A DNA stretch of 64,000 nucleotides from Gordonibacter massiliensis (ex Traore et al. 2017). GTDB taxonomy: Bacteria > Actinomycetota > Coriobacteriia > Coriobacteriales > Eggerthellaceae. The stretch lies in assembly GCA_900170005.1 (NCBI GenBank), contig LT827128.1, positions 1,550,001 to 1,614,000 on the forward strand, written 5' to 3'. Under the pieces are notes generated by a model that was not told where the DNA came from, searched no databases, and worked only from the letters and a program-made list of their open reading frames with translations. Each line of letters opens with the position of its first letter. Position 1 is the first letter of the stretch. Shown piece after piece: positions 41,727-50,479 of this stretch. Made by a program: the position numbers and the translations under genes.

Positions 41727-42197
41727 CTAAGCCTGAGAATCGAAAAACGCCTTCACCTTCGCGAGCGCGTCGGCGAACACGCGCTCCTCTTCGTCGGTGA
41801 GGTCGGCCAGGGCCTCGTCGATCATCTGATGGTGGAACAGGTTGTGCGCGCGCAGCACCTGCCTGCCCTTCTTGGTGAGCGATACGAGCACCTTGCGCCG
41901 GTCGTCCTCCGCGCGCGTGCGGTCGACGAACCCCTTTTTGGCCAGCTTGTTCACCGCCGTGGTCAGCGTGGCCAGCGTCACGTTCAGGCGGGCGGCCACC
42001 ACGTTCATCGGATTGCGCTCGTGCAGCCCGACGGCCACGATGGTGTGCACTTCGGTGATGGTGAGCCCGTGGGTCAGGCGGTTGTCGAGCGACTGCTCCT
42101 CGATGCGCAGGATGGAGTTGAACGTACCCGACAGCAGGTCGTCGATCTCCTCGCGCCGCTGCCGCGACGCGCTCGCCTCCCGGTTGGAACCGTCCAT
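41727..42197 (-). CDS. MarR family regulator, probable FabT-like fatty-acid repressor
   Basis: 156 residues. The winged helix is clear: LTHGLTITEVHTIVAVGL, then MNVVAARLNVTLATLTTAVNKLAKKGFVDR and the wing RAEDDRRKVLVSLTKKG. In firmicutes the gene at this place is FabT, which uses acyl-ACP as co-repressor and binds a TTTGAT-type palindrome; such a site lies between this gene and acpP. The FabT role is inferred from position and operator. A separate promoter for the marR gene itself was not identified. Confidence 0.88.
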   Translation of the reverse strand: MDGSNREASASRQRREEIDDLLSGTFNSILRIEEQSLDNRLTHGLTITEVHTIVAVGLHERNPMNVVAARLNVTLATLTTAVNKLAKKGFVDRTRAEDDRRKVLVSLTKKGRQVLRAHNLFHHQMIDEALADLTDEEERVFADALAKVKAFFDSQA

Positions 42198-42251
42198 TCC
42201 CTCCCCCTTCTCGCTCGTCGCTTCACGTCGTTCGCATCATACCGCACAAAG

Positions 42252-43232
42252 TTAGACCGTCAAAGTACCGGGCTCGTCGGAGTCGGCGGATTCGCCCGCA
42301 ACCCCGCTATCGCGCGCATCGGCAGAAGCCCCGAGGCCGTCGACGCCGCGAAAGCCGCCACGCCCGCCGGAAGCGTTCGGCTCGCGAAAGGCGCCGGCCT
42401 CGCGAGGATCGCCGCGCCCGTCGCGGGTGCCGAGGCCCTCGTCCGACACGGAGAGCACGGGCACGAAGCGGCGCGCGAACGTGCCCTCCCCCTTGCTTTT
42501 CAAGTAACGGTAGCCGATGACGGAGAACGCGAGCGCGCCCACGAAGTTCACGAACAAATCCTCCATCGTGTCGATGAGCCCGATGTCCAGGTACCCTCCC
42601 AATCCCAGATCCTGCCCGTTCACCGTCACAGACCCGATGCCGTCGATGCGAAACGGCCGTTGCAGCCCCTCGGGGTCAAGCAGCACGCTCGAGATGGCCG
42701 ACACCACGGTGTCCTTCTGCATGTCCAGCCCGAACACCTGGTCCATGCCGAACTCGAAGAACTCCCATAGCACGCCGATGGTCATGGAGAAGCAGAAAGC
42801 CACGACGGCGCAGAAGAACGGCGAGAGGAAGAACGCGATGCGGTCCGAGCGGTTCAGGATGGACACGAGCGCGAGGCCGATGGCCGCCGCCAGAAACCCG
42901 TTGAACGTGTGCAGCAGCGTGTCCCAAAACGGGAAGATGGTGTAGAAGTGGAACACCTCGCCCAGGATCTCCGCGGCGAAGATGAACAGCGCGATGACCA
43001 CCTCGAGCGTCTCGGGTATCGTGATGCTGAAGTTGACCTCGATGAACGGCGGCACCAAGAACAGCACGAGCGTGAGCAGGCACAGGAAGAACGCCTCGTA
43101 GTTGCCGAACACGAGCGCGGCCACAGCGCAGGCCAGCACGACAAGGCGCAGCACCACGTACAGCGCGAATGTCTTCTTGTTGCGGCGCATGACATGCACC
43201 ATGGCCTTTGCCACGTCGCGCACCCGTCCCAT
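42252..43232 (-). CDS. Multi-pass membrane protein of unknown function
   Basis: 326 residues, with about six or seven hydrophobic segments in the first ~235 residues (TFALYVVLRLVVLACAVAAL, AFFLCLLTLVLFLVP, VVIALFIFAAEIL, AAAIGLALVSIL, LSPFFCAVVAFCFSMTIG, FVNFVGALAFSVIGY). Conserved-looking polar motifs lie between them: FWDTLLHTFNGF, GVLWEFFEFGMDQ and GLIDTMEDLFVN, reminiscent of the YjdF/DUF2238 group. The last ~80 residues are Gly/Ser/Asp-rich and probably cytoplasmic and disordered. ATG at 43232 follows GGGGAG. Function unknown. Confidence 0.8.
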   Translation of the reverse strand: MGRVRDVAKAMVHVMRRNKKTFALYVVLRLVVLACAVAALVFGNYEAFFLCLLTLVLFLVPPFIEVNFSITIPETLEVVIALFIFAAEILGEVFHFYTIFPFWDTLLHTFNGFLAAAIGLALVSILNRSDRIAFFLSPFFCAVVAFCFSMTIGVLWEFFEFGMDQVFGLDMQKDTVVSAISSVLLDPEGLQRPFRIDGIGSVTVNGQDLGLGGYLDIGLIDTMEDLFVNFVGALAFSVIGYRYLKSKGEGTFARRFVPVLSVSDEGLGTRDGRGDPREAGAFREPNASGGRGGFRGVDGLGASADARDSGVAGESADSDEPGTLTV

Positions 43233-43350
43233 AGCTCCCCTTCCTCGTCCGCGGAAACCGGTTTCCGCCTTTCAAAGGGCGCAAGACCGGGCGGACGCAC
43301 GACGCCACTATAAAGCAAAAAGGGCTCCGAACGCGAGCGAACCTTGCTTC

Positions 43351-45555
43351 TTAGCGCTCTTCGCGCGCCGGACGGAAGTCGAGCCGACCGGCGCGCGGGT
43401 CGGCCGCGGTCAGCACGACGGGAAGGCGCTGCCCCAAACGGTAAACCGTGCCCGTGTCCTGTCCCGTCAAGCGGTGCAGCACCGGATCGAACGAGAAGTA
43501 CTCGCGCCCGAGGTTTTTGAGCGGCACGAGCCCTTCGGCCGTGTTCTCCAACCGCACGTACACCCCGTACGTGGCCACGCCCGACACGACGGCCGGAAAC
43601 GCCTGCCCCACCGCGCGCTCCATGTACTCCACGATCTTGAGCTCTTGCGACTCGCGCGCCGCCTTCTCGGCCACGCGCTCCATGCTGGAGGAATGCTCGG
43701 CTATCCACGGAAGGGCGGCGACCTCCTGGTCGAACCGCTCCGGGCGGCGGCGCAACTGCGCCTTGAGCATGCGATGCACCACGAGGTCGGGATAACGCCT
43801 GATGGGGCTTGTGAAATGCGCGTACGCCTCGCTCGCCAGGCCGTAGTGGGGGTCGCAGACGGGGCGGTACACGGCGCGCTTCATGGATCTCAGCACGAGC
43901 GTTGACACGAGCTCGCCCTCCGGACGGCCCGCGCTCGCCTCGAGCACGCTGCCGAGCACGTGCGGGTCGCCGGCCACGAGCCGGTTCTGGTCGATATCCT
44001 TGAACCACGCGAACTCTTGGAACACCGGAACGAGCGCCGCCAAGCTGTCGGCCGAGGGCTTGTCGTGCACGCGGAAAAGGGCCGGGAACTTGGCGTCGCG
44101 CAGGTGGCGCGCCACCGTCTCGTTCGCCAGGATCATGGCCTCCTCGACAAGCGACGTCGCGTCCGTCTTGCGCCGCAGGTCGATGGCCACGGGGTGCCCC
44201 TCGCCGTCCAGGCGCACCTTCGCCTCGGTCGTGTCGAAGTCCAGGCCGCCGGCCGCCTCCCGCGCCGCCGCGCGCCGCTTCGCGATGCGCGAGAGCGCCG
44301 CGAGGCGCGCGGCGAGGGGGTCGTTCAATACCGCAGGTCCACTCAAGTCAGCGAGGGTTTCCACAGCGTCGGCGTTGCCTGTCGGCTGGCAAGCCGACAG
44401 CATATGCTGGGCCTCGTCGTACGTTAACCGGGCGTTCGACTCGATGAGCGCGGGGTACAGCTCGTAGCCCACGAGCCGAGCCTCGTCGTCCAGGTACAGG
44501 TCGGCCGTCATCGCGCGCCGCGCCTCGCCGGGCCGCAGCGAGCACAGGTCCCCCGACAGCTCCTCGGGAAGCATCGGGATGACCCGGTCGACCAAGTACA
44601 CGCTCGTCGCCCGCCTCCGCGCGTCCAGGTCGATCGACGAGTTCCACGGCACGTAATGCGACACGTCCGCGATATGCACCCCCAACCGCCACCGCGCCGC
44701 GCGGGCGCCGCGTCCGTCAACGAACCGCACCCCGGCAGGAACCTCTTCTCCCTTGGAGCAATCGAGGGCGGCGGCGTTCACCAAGCGAGTTCCGCAGCGC
44801 AGCGAGGACTGTTCGAGCGACTGGACGCCGCCGCCCCCGATCGCGGTCCCGCCGGTCGAAACCCGCTCCAAAGACAGCGCGTCGTCGAAATCCCGCGCAT
44901 CGGCGGGGTCGATGGTGAACGTGAAGCGCCCCCGCAGGTCGCGGTACCCTTCGGCGAGCGCCCCCTCCTCGTCCAGCACGGCGGCCCGCGCCTCGGCGAG
45001 CGCGCCTTCCGAGAACGTCGTCTCCAGCTTGTGCCGCGCCACGATGAGGTCCACGCCCAGCTCCTCGTCGTCCGCACGGCCGACGACCTCCTCCACCACG
45101 CCGGTGGCCGCCGTGTTGCGCGACGGGAACGTCGTGATGCGCACGCGCACGATCGACCCGTCCTCGATGTCCGGACGGTCGGTGCGCATGGTGAAGATGT
45201 CGTAGGGGATGCGCGGATCCTCGGGCACCACCACGCCGAAGGGCTCGGCCACCTCGTAGCGGCCCAGAATCGTATCGTGGGCGCGGTCGAGCACGCGCAC
45301 GACGCGCGCGGCCGGTTGGTCCGCGGGACGGGAGCCGCCCTGATGCGGCTGCTTCGCCCCTCCCTTGCCTCCCGTCGGGGGCAGGGGCGCCACTTCCACG
45401 AGATCGCCGTCGAAGGCGCCGCCCATCTTCGACGCGGGAACGAAAAAGGCGCCTTCGGCCGTCTGCACGAACCCGAAGCCGCCGCCGCGCACGGTCAGCA
45501 CGCCGCGCGGATTGCTGCGGGGGCGGCGGCGCGTATGCGACCGCGAGCGCGCCAC
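43351..45555 (-). CDS. rnr: Ribonuclease R with an insertion in the catalytic RNB domain
   Basis: About 734 residues. A cold-shock-like domain lies near the N-terminus (GVLTVRGGGFGFVQTAEG), then the RNB exonuclease (FTIDPADARDFDDALSLE with active-site Asp; GVHIADVSHYVPW; VYLVDRVIPMLPEELS; HFTSPIRRYPDLVVHR), then an S1 domain (VVSGVATYGVYVRLENTAEG). It degrades structured RNA 3' to 5'. Between DDALSLE and RLGVHIADV there are about 50 extra residues, including VQSLEQSSLRCGTRLV, encoded by the core-plus-stem repeat. GTG at 45555 is chosen; the frame open further upstream overlaps ctpA. The usual N-terminal helix-turn-helix of long RNase R is absent. Confidence 0.92.
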   Translation of the reverse strand: MARSRSHTRRRPRSNPRGVLTVRGGGFGFVQTAEGAFFVPASKMGGAFDGDLVEVAPLPPTGGKGGAKQPHQGGSRPADQPAARVVRVLDRAHDTILGRYEVAEPFGVVVPEDPRIPYDIFTMRTDRPDIEDGSIVRVRITTFPSRNTAATGVVEEVVGRADDEELGVDLIVARHKLETTFSEGALAEARAAVLDEEGALAEGYRDLRGRFTFTIDPADARDFDDALSLERVSTGGTAIGGGGVQSLEQSSLRCGTRLVNAAALDCSKGEEVPAGVRFVDGRGARAARWRLGVHIADVSHYVPWNSSIDLDARRRATSVYLVDRVIPMLPEELSGDLCSLRPGEARRAMTADLYLDDEARLVGYELYPALIESNARLTYDEAQHMLSACQPTGNADAVETLADLSGPAVLNDPLAARLAALSRIAKRRAAAREAAGGLDFDTTEAKVRLDGEGHPVAIDLRRKTDATSLVEEAMILANETVARHLRDAKFPALFRVHDKPSADSLAALVPVFQEFAWFKDIDQNRLVAGDPHVLGSVLEASAGRPEGELVSTLVLRSMKRAVYRPVCDPHYGLASEAYAHFTSPIRRYPDLVVHRMLKAQLRRRPERFDQEVAALPWIAEHSSSMERVAEKAARESQELKIVEYMERAVGQAFPAVVSGVATYGVYVRLENTAEGLVPLKNLGREYFSFDPVLHRLTGQDTGTVYRLGQRLPVVLTAADPRAGRLDFRPAREER
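44761..44841. repeat. Core-plus-stem element inside rnr (copy B)
   Basis: Arms ATCGAGGGCGGCGGCGT (44761-44777) and ACGCCGCCGCCCCCGAT (44825-44841) pair with one mismatch and enclose 47 bases. Of these, 46 (44779-44824) are identical to the fabD core. The arms are unrelated in sequence to the fabD arms. The element reads without stops in the rnr frame, giving the same peptide SLEQSSLRCGTRLV as in FabD. Confidence 0.85.
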
Positions 45556-45559
45556 AGCG

Positions 45560-46849
45560 CTATTCCCGCACGAGGGACTGGGCGGTTTCCAGAGCCAGGT
45601 TCTTCTGGTTGTCGCTGCCGGCATCGCCGCCAAGGCCCACCGACACGTCGGGCGTCACGCCCACGCCGTCGAACGAGCGCCCCTGGGGGCTCAGATAGTA
45701 GGCCGCCGTGTAGCGCAGCGCGCCGCCGAAGCTCAGGTCGCGCACCACCTGCACCGACCCCTTGCCCAGCGTCGAGGCGCCCACGAGCGTGGCGCGCTGG
45801 CTCTCCTGCAGCGCGGCGGCCAGCACCTCGGCGGCGGCGGCAGTGTTCTCGTTCACCAGCACCACGAGCGGCTTGTCGGTGGCCACGCTGCCCGTGGCCG
45901 ACTTCACGCTCTTGCCGTCCTTCGTCTCGATCTGCACGATGGCGCCACTCTTCACGAACAGGCTCGCCAGGTCCACGGCCTGCGTGAGGTACCCGCCGGG
46001 ATTGTCGCGGATGTCGAGCACGAACGAGAGGGCCCCCTGGGCGCCCAAATCCGCAAGCGCCTGCTTCACCAAGCTGGACGAGTTCTGCGTCAGCTGCTTC
46101 ACCTTGATGTAGCCCACGGTTCCGGAGAGGCTCGTCGTGACGTTCTTCACGTCGTACTTCGAGCAGGGCAGCGTCGTGGTGAACTCCTCGCCGCCCTCGG
46201 CCTCGAGCGCCGCCGGGCGCCGCCACGTCACGACCACGGTGTCGCCCTCCGCACGGTCGAGCGAGGCCGTGACCTCGTTCATGGACCACTCCTGGCCCCG
46301 GTCGCCGTCGACGGCCACCACGAAGTCGCCTTGGCGCACACCGGCCGCCTGGGCCGCCGAGCCGTCGAACACGTCCACGGCATAGGCCAGCCCGTTGTAT
46401 TCCGAGAACAGCACGCCCACGCCGGAGTAGCTGCCCGAGCTGTCGTGCATGAGGGAGGAGTAGCGCGCCGGGTCGTAGTAGCGCAGGTAGGGGTCCTCCG
46501 TGGTGTCGGCGAACGCGTCGAGCACGCCCATGGTCGCCGTGTCGAGGTCGTAGGAATCCAAGGAGTCGTTGGCGAGCGCGTCCTCGACTTCCGAGACGCG
46601 CGCCGATAGCGAGTTGTAGGCGTTCTTGTCCTTGGCCGCCGCCGTGCCCGCCGCGGAATCGCCGTTTTCGAGCAGCGGGGCGAAGCCGAGCGACGAGAGC
46701 AAGGCGTCGTTGCCGCGCACGGCGAAGCCTGCCACGAAGGCCGCGCAGAGGAACACGACGAGCGCGAACGTCCTCATCAAACGCAAATTGCGGGCCCGCG
46801 CTTTACGCGCGGACGCCGCAATCTGCTTGTTGTCTCCATGCCTTGCCAT
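45560..46849 (-). CDS. S41-family C-terminal processing protease-like protein, nucleophile replaced
   Basis: About 429 residues. An N-terminal membrane anchor (MRTFALVVFLCAAFVAGFAV) is followed by a PDZ domain (YSGVGVLFSEYNGLAYAVDV, AAGVRQGDFVVAVDG) and an S41 core (GTVGYIKVKQL, SFVLDIRDNPGGYL). The catalytic Lys is present in TLGKGSVQV. The Ser expected 25 residues before it (middle Ser of the usual SASASE) is Ala, because the segment reads NENTAAAAEVL. It is therefore either inactive or uses another residue. ATG at 46849 follows GGCGG. It sits between ftsX and rnr, a place where CtpA-type genes often lie. Confidence 0.88.
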   Translation of the reverse strand: MARHGDNKQIAASARKARARNLRLMRTFALVVFLCAAFVAGFAVRGNDALLSSLGFAPLLENGDSAAGTAAAKDKNAYNSLSARVSEVEDALANDSLDSYDLDTATMGVLDAFADTTEDPYLRYYDPARYSSLMHDSSGSYSGVGVLFSEYNGLAYAVDVFDGSAAQAAGVRQGDFVVAVDGDRGQEWSMNEVTASLDRAEGDTVVVTWRRPAALEAEGGEEFTTTLPCSKYDVKNVTTSLSGTVGYIKVKQLTQNSSSLVKQALADLGAQGALSFVLDIRDNPGGYLTQAVDLASLFVKSGAIVQIETKDGKSVKSATGSVATDKPLVVLVNENTAAAAEVLAAALQESQRATLVGASTLGKGSVQVVRDLSFGGALRYTAAYYLSPQGRSFDGVGVTPDVSVGLGGDAGSDNQKNLALETAQSLVRE

Positions 46850-46871
46850 ATGCAAGCCGCCTGCGCGGCCG

Positions 46872-47777
46872 TTACACCTTCAGGTAGCGGCGCATGGCCA
46901 ACGCGGAACCCAAAAGGCCGATGACCAGGCCCGCGACCACGAGCGCGACGTAGATGAGCAAGAACATGTTCAGGCTCACGTCGAAGGACAAGAACGGCAG
47001 CGCGCTCTGCAGCTTCGGCAATGCCATGTTGCGCAGAAGCTCCAGCACGCCCACCGCCAAAAGCGAGCCGATGACGGCGTGCAGCGCGCCTTCCATGAGG
47101 AAGGGCCCGCGGATGAAGCCGTTCGACGCGCCCACGAGGCGCATGATGGCGATCTCCTTGCGGCGCGCCAGGATAGCCAGGCGGATGGTGTTGTTGATGA
47201 ACACCATGGCGATGAAGATGAGCAGCGCGATGAGGGCGATGCCGATGTAGCGCACGTAGTTCGTGAGCGTGAACAGCTTCTCCACCGTCTTCTGGCCGTA
47301 CTTGAGGGAATCGTCCACGGTGTCGTAGCCGTAGATCTTCTGGTACGTGGCGTTGCTGCGGATCGAATCGGCCACCTGCTCCACGAGCTGCGGGTCGGAA
47401 AGCTCCACGTCGATGGACGCGGGCAGCGGGTTCTGCCCGTCGAGCGCGTCGATGATGTCGGTGGTGGACGTCGAGCGGAAGTTCTCGAGCGCCTGGTCCT
47501 TGGTGGTGAAGCCGACCGAGGCCACGCCTTCGAGGCCGCGGATGTAGCTCTCCACCTGGTCGATGTCGCTCTGCGAGGCGTCGTCGGCCACGAACGCGGC
47601 GATGGACACCTCGTTCTCCACGCCGGACACCACGTTCTCGACCACGAGGCCGCCGACAAGGAACACGCCGATGATCAGCAGCGACAGGAAGATGGTGACG
47701 ATGGAGCCGAGCGCCGTCGAAAGGTTGCGCGTGAAGCCCGTCAGGGACTCTTTGAGGAAGTACGCGAAACTAGACAT
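46872..47777 (-). CDS. ftsX: Cell division protein FtsX
   Basis: 301 residues with the FtsX layout. A cytoplasmic N-terminus precedes the first membrane helix ([20 protein letters not shown]). A large extracellular domain follows (~residues 50-165), then three more helices ([51 protein letters not shown]). With FtsE it controls peptidoglycan hydrolases at division. It overlaps ftsE by eight bases and is followed by the S41 protease gene. Confidence 0.95.
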   Translation of the reverse strand: MSSFAYFLKESLTGFTRNLSTALGSIVTIFLSLLIIGVFLVGGLVVENVVSGVENEVSIAAFVADDASQSDIDQVESYIRGLEGVASVGFTTKDQALENFRSTSTTDIIDALDGQNPLPASIDVELSDPQLVEQVADSIRSNATYQKIYGYDTVDDSLKYGQKTVEKLFTLTNYVRYIGIALIALLIFIAMVFINNTIRLAILARRKEIAIMRLVGASNGFIRGPFLMEGALHAVIGSLLAVGVLELLRNMALPKLQSALPFLSFDVSLNMFLLIYVALVVAGLVIGLLGSALAMRRYLKV

Positions 47778-48612
47778 CGAAGCCGTACACCCCCCTATCC
47801 TGGTCGCGGGTCAGGTGCCCGCGGTCGAGCGCGACCACGCGGCGGCGCATGTTGTCCACCATCTCGCGGTCGTGCGTGGCCACGAGCACCGTGGTGCCCG
47901 TGCGGTTGATGCGCTCGAGCAGGTCCATGATGCCGCGCGACGTCTGCGGGTCGAGGTTGCCGGTGGGCTCGTCGCACACCAGAAGCGGCGGGCGGTTCAC
48001 GATGGCGCGCGCGATGGACACGCGCTGCTGCTCGCCGCCGGAGAGCTGGTCGGGGCGCTTGTTGAGCTTGTCCTGCAGGCCCACCAGGCGCAGCACCTCG
48101 GGCACCTGCGTCTTGATGACGTGGCGGCTCTTGCCGATGACCTCGAGCGCGAAGGCCACGTTCTCGAACACGGTCTTGTTCGGCAGCAGCTTGAAGTCCT
48201 GGAACACGCAGCCGATGTTGCGGCGCAGATACGGCACGCGCCAGTTGCGCATGGTGGTGAGGTCCTCGTCGGCCACGTAGATGTGGCCCTGCGTCGGCTT
48301 CACCTCGCGGATGAGCATGCGGATGAAGGTGGACTTGCCGGAACCGGAGTGGCCCACGAGGAAGATGAACTCGCCCGCGTAGATCTGCAGCGATATGTCG
48401 TTGAGCGCCGGCTTGTTGGGCTGCGCGGGGTACACTTTCGTCACATGGTCGAAGGTGATGACCGGCGTGCCCGTCTGCTGGGGAATGTCGTCGACCTCCA
48501 GAACGGGCAGCGACGCAGAAAGCTGCGAGGTAGCCTGTCGGGAGTGAGCCGCGTGGGCGCCGGTGCGACCCGTCGGGCGCGCAGAACCCCCTTGGCTGGA
48601 AACGTTCGTCAC
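47770..48612 (-). CDS. ftsE: Cell division ATP-binding protein FtsE
   Basis: 280 residues. The ABC ATPase shows Walker [11 protein letters not shown]-loop [20 protein letters not shown], signature [14 protein letters not shown], Walker [13 protein letters not shown] and the H-loop VLVATHD. An unusual ~50-residue N-terminal extension, rich in Ser/Thr/Ala/Gln, precedes the domain (which starts at [12 protein letters not shown]). ATG at 48612 opens the pair with ftsX. Confidence 0.95.
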   Translation of the reverse strand: MTNVSSQGGSARPTGRTGAHAAHSRQATSQLSASLPVLEVDDIPQQTGTPVITFDHVTKVYPAQPNKPALNDISLQIYAGEFIFLVGHSGSGKSTFIRMLIREVKPTQGHIYVADEDLTTMRNWRVPYLRRNIGCVFQDFKLLPNKTVFENVAFALEVIGKSRHVIKTQVPEVLRLVGLQDKLNKRPDQLSGGEQQRVSIARAIVNRPPLLVCDEPTGNLDPQTSRGIMDLLERINRTGTTVLVATHDREMVDNMRRRVVALDRGHLTRDQDRGVYGFDV

Positions 48613-48658
48613 AGAATGCTCCGTTCGAATAGTGATGTACTGAGACGGCTAGATTCTA

Positions 48659-49633
48659 TCAGACTTGCTTTCGCGCCATAACGTTCTTCACAGCTTCGAC
48701 AAGCGCCCTCGCGTCCAGGTTGAAGTACGCCATCAGCTCCTCGAACTCGCCCGATTTGCCGAACGCGTCGCGCATGCCCACGAACTCCACCGGAGTCGGG
48801 AGCTTGCGCGCGAGGACCTCGGCCACGGCCGATCCCAAGCCGCCCATCACGCTGTGCTCCTCGGCCGTGACGACGCAGCCCGTCTTGGCCGCCGAGGCCA
48901 GGACGGTCTCCTCGTCGAGCGGCTTCACGGAGAACGCGTCGATCACCTCGGCGTCGATGCCCGCGTCCACCAGCATATCGGCCGCCTTGAGCGCCTGCTC
49001 CACCTCCACGCCGCAGGCCACGATGGTGACGTCGGAACCTTCGCGCAGCACGTAGGCGCGCCCGAGCTCCAGCTCCACGTCGTCGGCGTACACGCACGGC
49101 ACGCTCGCTCGGCCCATGCGCACGTAGACGGGGCCCGGCTCGGCGGCCGCCAGGCGCAGCGCGGCGCGCGCGGCGGCGTAGTCGGCCGGCACGAGCACGC
49201 GCATGTTCGGGAGCCCCCGCATGAGCGACACGTCCTCGAGCATCTGGTGGCTTCCGCCGTCGGGTCCCACGGAGATGCCGGCGTGCGTGGGGGCCACCTT
49301 CACGTCCAGGTTGGAGTAGCACACGGTGTTGCGGATCTGGTCGTAGGCGCGCCCCGTGCCGAACACGGCGAAGGAACCCGTGAAGGCCACGTGCCCCGTG
49401 ACGGCCAGGCCAGCGGCCACGTCCACCATGTTCTGCTCGGCTATGCCGCAGTTGAACAGGCGATCGGCGTATCCGGCGTCGGCGAGCTTCTTCGTGGTCG
49501 TGGAGCCCGTGAGGTCGGCGTCCACCGCAACGACCGGAACGCCCTCGCCCGCGAGCTCGGCGAGCGTCGCTCCGTAAGCCGCGCGCGTGGCCTTCTTCTG
49601 CTTGGCTTGGTCCTCGCTTGCGAGCTTAACCAC
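48659..49633 (-). CDS. Transketolase, C-terminal subunit
   Basis: 324 residues holding the pyrimidine-binding and C-terminal transketolase domains: RLFNCGIAEQNMVDVAAGLA (catalytic Glu), THAGISVGPDGGSHQM, PVYVRMGR and VVTAEEHSVMGGLGSAVAE. It pairs with the separate N-terminal subunit to run the non-oxidative pentose phosphate pathway. GTG at 49633 follows AAGGAGG and overlaps the partner's stop by eight bases. Confidence 0.93.
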   Translation of the reverse strand: MVKLASEDQAKQKKATRAAYGATLAELAGEGVPVVAVDADLTGSTTTKKLADAGYADRLFNCGIAEQNMVDVAAGLAVTGHVAFTGSFAVFGTGRAYDQIRNTVCYSNLDVKVAPTHAGISVGPDGGSHQMLEDVSLMRGLPNMRVLVPADYAAARAALRLAAAEPGPVYVRMGRASVPCVYADDVELELGRAYVLREGSDVTIVACGVEVEQALKAADMLVDAGIDAEVIDAFSVKPLDEETVLASAAKTGCVVTAEEHSVMGGLGSAVAEVLARKLPTPVEFVGMRDAFGKSGEFEELMAYFNLDARALVEAVKNVMARKQV

Positions 49634-50465
49634 GGCAAGCCTCCTTCCCCTCGGCGCCCTCGAGCGCGGCGAGCGCGTCGGCGGTTTGCTCGGCATTCGG
49701 AGCCTTTCCGTGCCAGCCCGCCTCGTTTTCCATGAACGGAACGCCCTTGCCCTTGACGGTGCGGGCGATGACCGCGTGGGGCTTGCCCGCGCGGGCGGCC
49801 TTCGCGGCCCCGAGGACCTCGACCAGGGCACTCGCGTCATGGCCGTCCACCTCGGTCACGTCCCATCCGAACGCGGCGAACTTCGCGCCCAGGTCGCCCG
49901 GATCGCACACGTCGCAGGTGCGCCCGTCGATCTGCAGCCCGTTGCGGTCGACGACGGCCACGAGGTTGTCCAAACCGCGGTGCGCCGCGAACATGGCGGC
50001 CTCCCACACCTGACCCTCCTGGCACTCCCCGTCGCCCAGCAGCGCGAACACCGCCTGCGGCTTGCCGTCGAGCTTCAGGCCCGCGGCGGCGCCGGCGGCG
50101 ATGGACAGCCCCTGGCCGAGCGAGCCCGTGGACACCTCGACGCCGGGCACCTGGTTCGAGTCCGGGTGGCCCTGGAGCCGGCTGCCCAGCTTGCGCAGCG
50201 TAGCGAGCTCGTCGGTCGGGAAGTAACCGGCCTGCGCGAGCGCCGCGTACAGCGCCGGCGCCGCATGCCCCTTCGCCAGGATGAAGCGGTCGCGCCCCTC
50301 CCACTCCGGGTTCTCCGGGTCGTGCTCGAGCACGCCGCCGAAGTACAGCGCGGCCAGGATGTCGGCGCACGAGAGCGATCCGCCCGGGTGCCCGCTGCCG
50401 GCCTCCGCGATCATGCGCACGATGTCGGCGCGCATCTCCGTCGCCCGCCGTTCAAGCTCGGTCAT
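49626..50465 (-). CDS. Transketolase, N-terminal (thiamine diphosphate) subunit
   Basis: 279 residues with the thiamine-diphosphate domain: GSGHPGGSLSCADILAALYF, ILAKGHAAPALYAALA, GSLGQGLSIAAGAA and the motif LLGDGECQEGQVWEAAMFA, then VDRNGLQIDG. Split transketolases are common in anaerobes and archaea. ATG at 50465 follows AAGGAAA. It is 14 bases after prfB. Confidence 0.94.
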   Translation of the reverse strand: MTELERRATEMRADIVRMIAEAGSGHPGGSLSCADILAALYFGGVLEHDPENPEWEGRDRFILAKGHAAPALYAALAQAGYFPTDELATLRKLGSRLQGHPDSNQVPGVEVSTGSLGQGLSIAAGAAAGLKLDGKPQAVFALLGDGECQEGQVWEAAMFAAHRGLDNLVAVVDRNGLQIDGRTCDVCDPGDLGAKFAAFGWDVTEVDGHDASALVEVLGAAKAARAGKPHAVIARTVKGKGVPFMENEAGWHGKAPNAEQTADALAALEGAEGKEACRG

Positions 50466-50479
50466 TTCGTTTCCTTCCG

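Noticed and set aside
39991-44841. Reading the two core-plus-stem elements as ordinary insertion sequences or MITEs
   Set aside because: Arms differ between copies and no target duplication flanks them, unlike the element at 60482.
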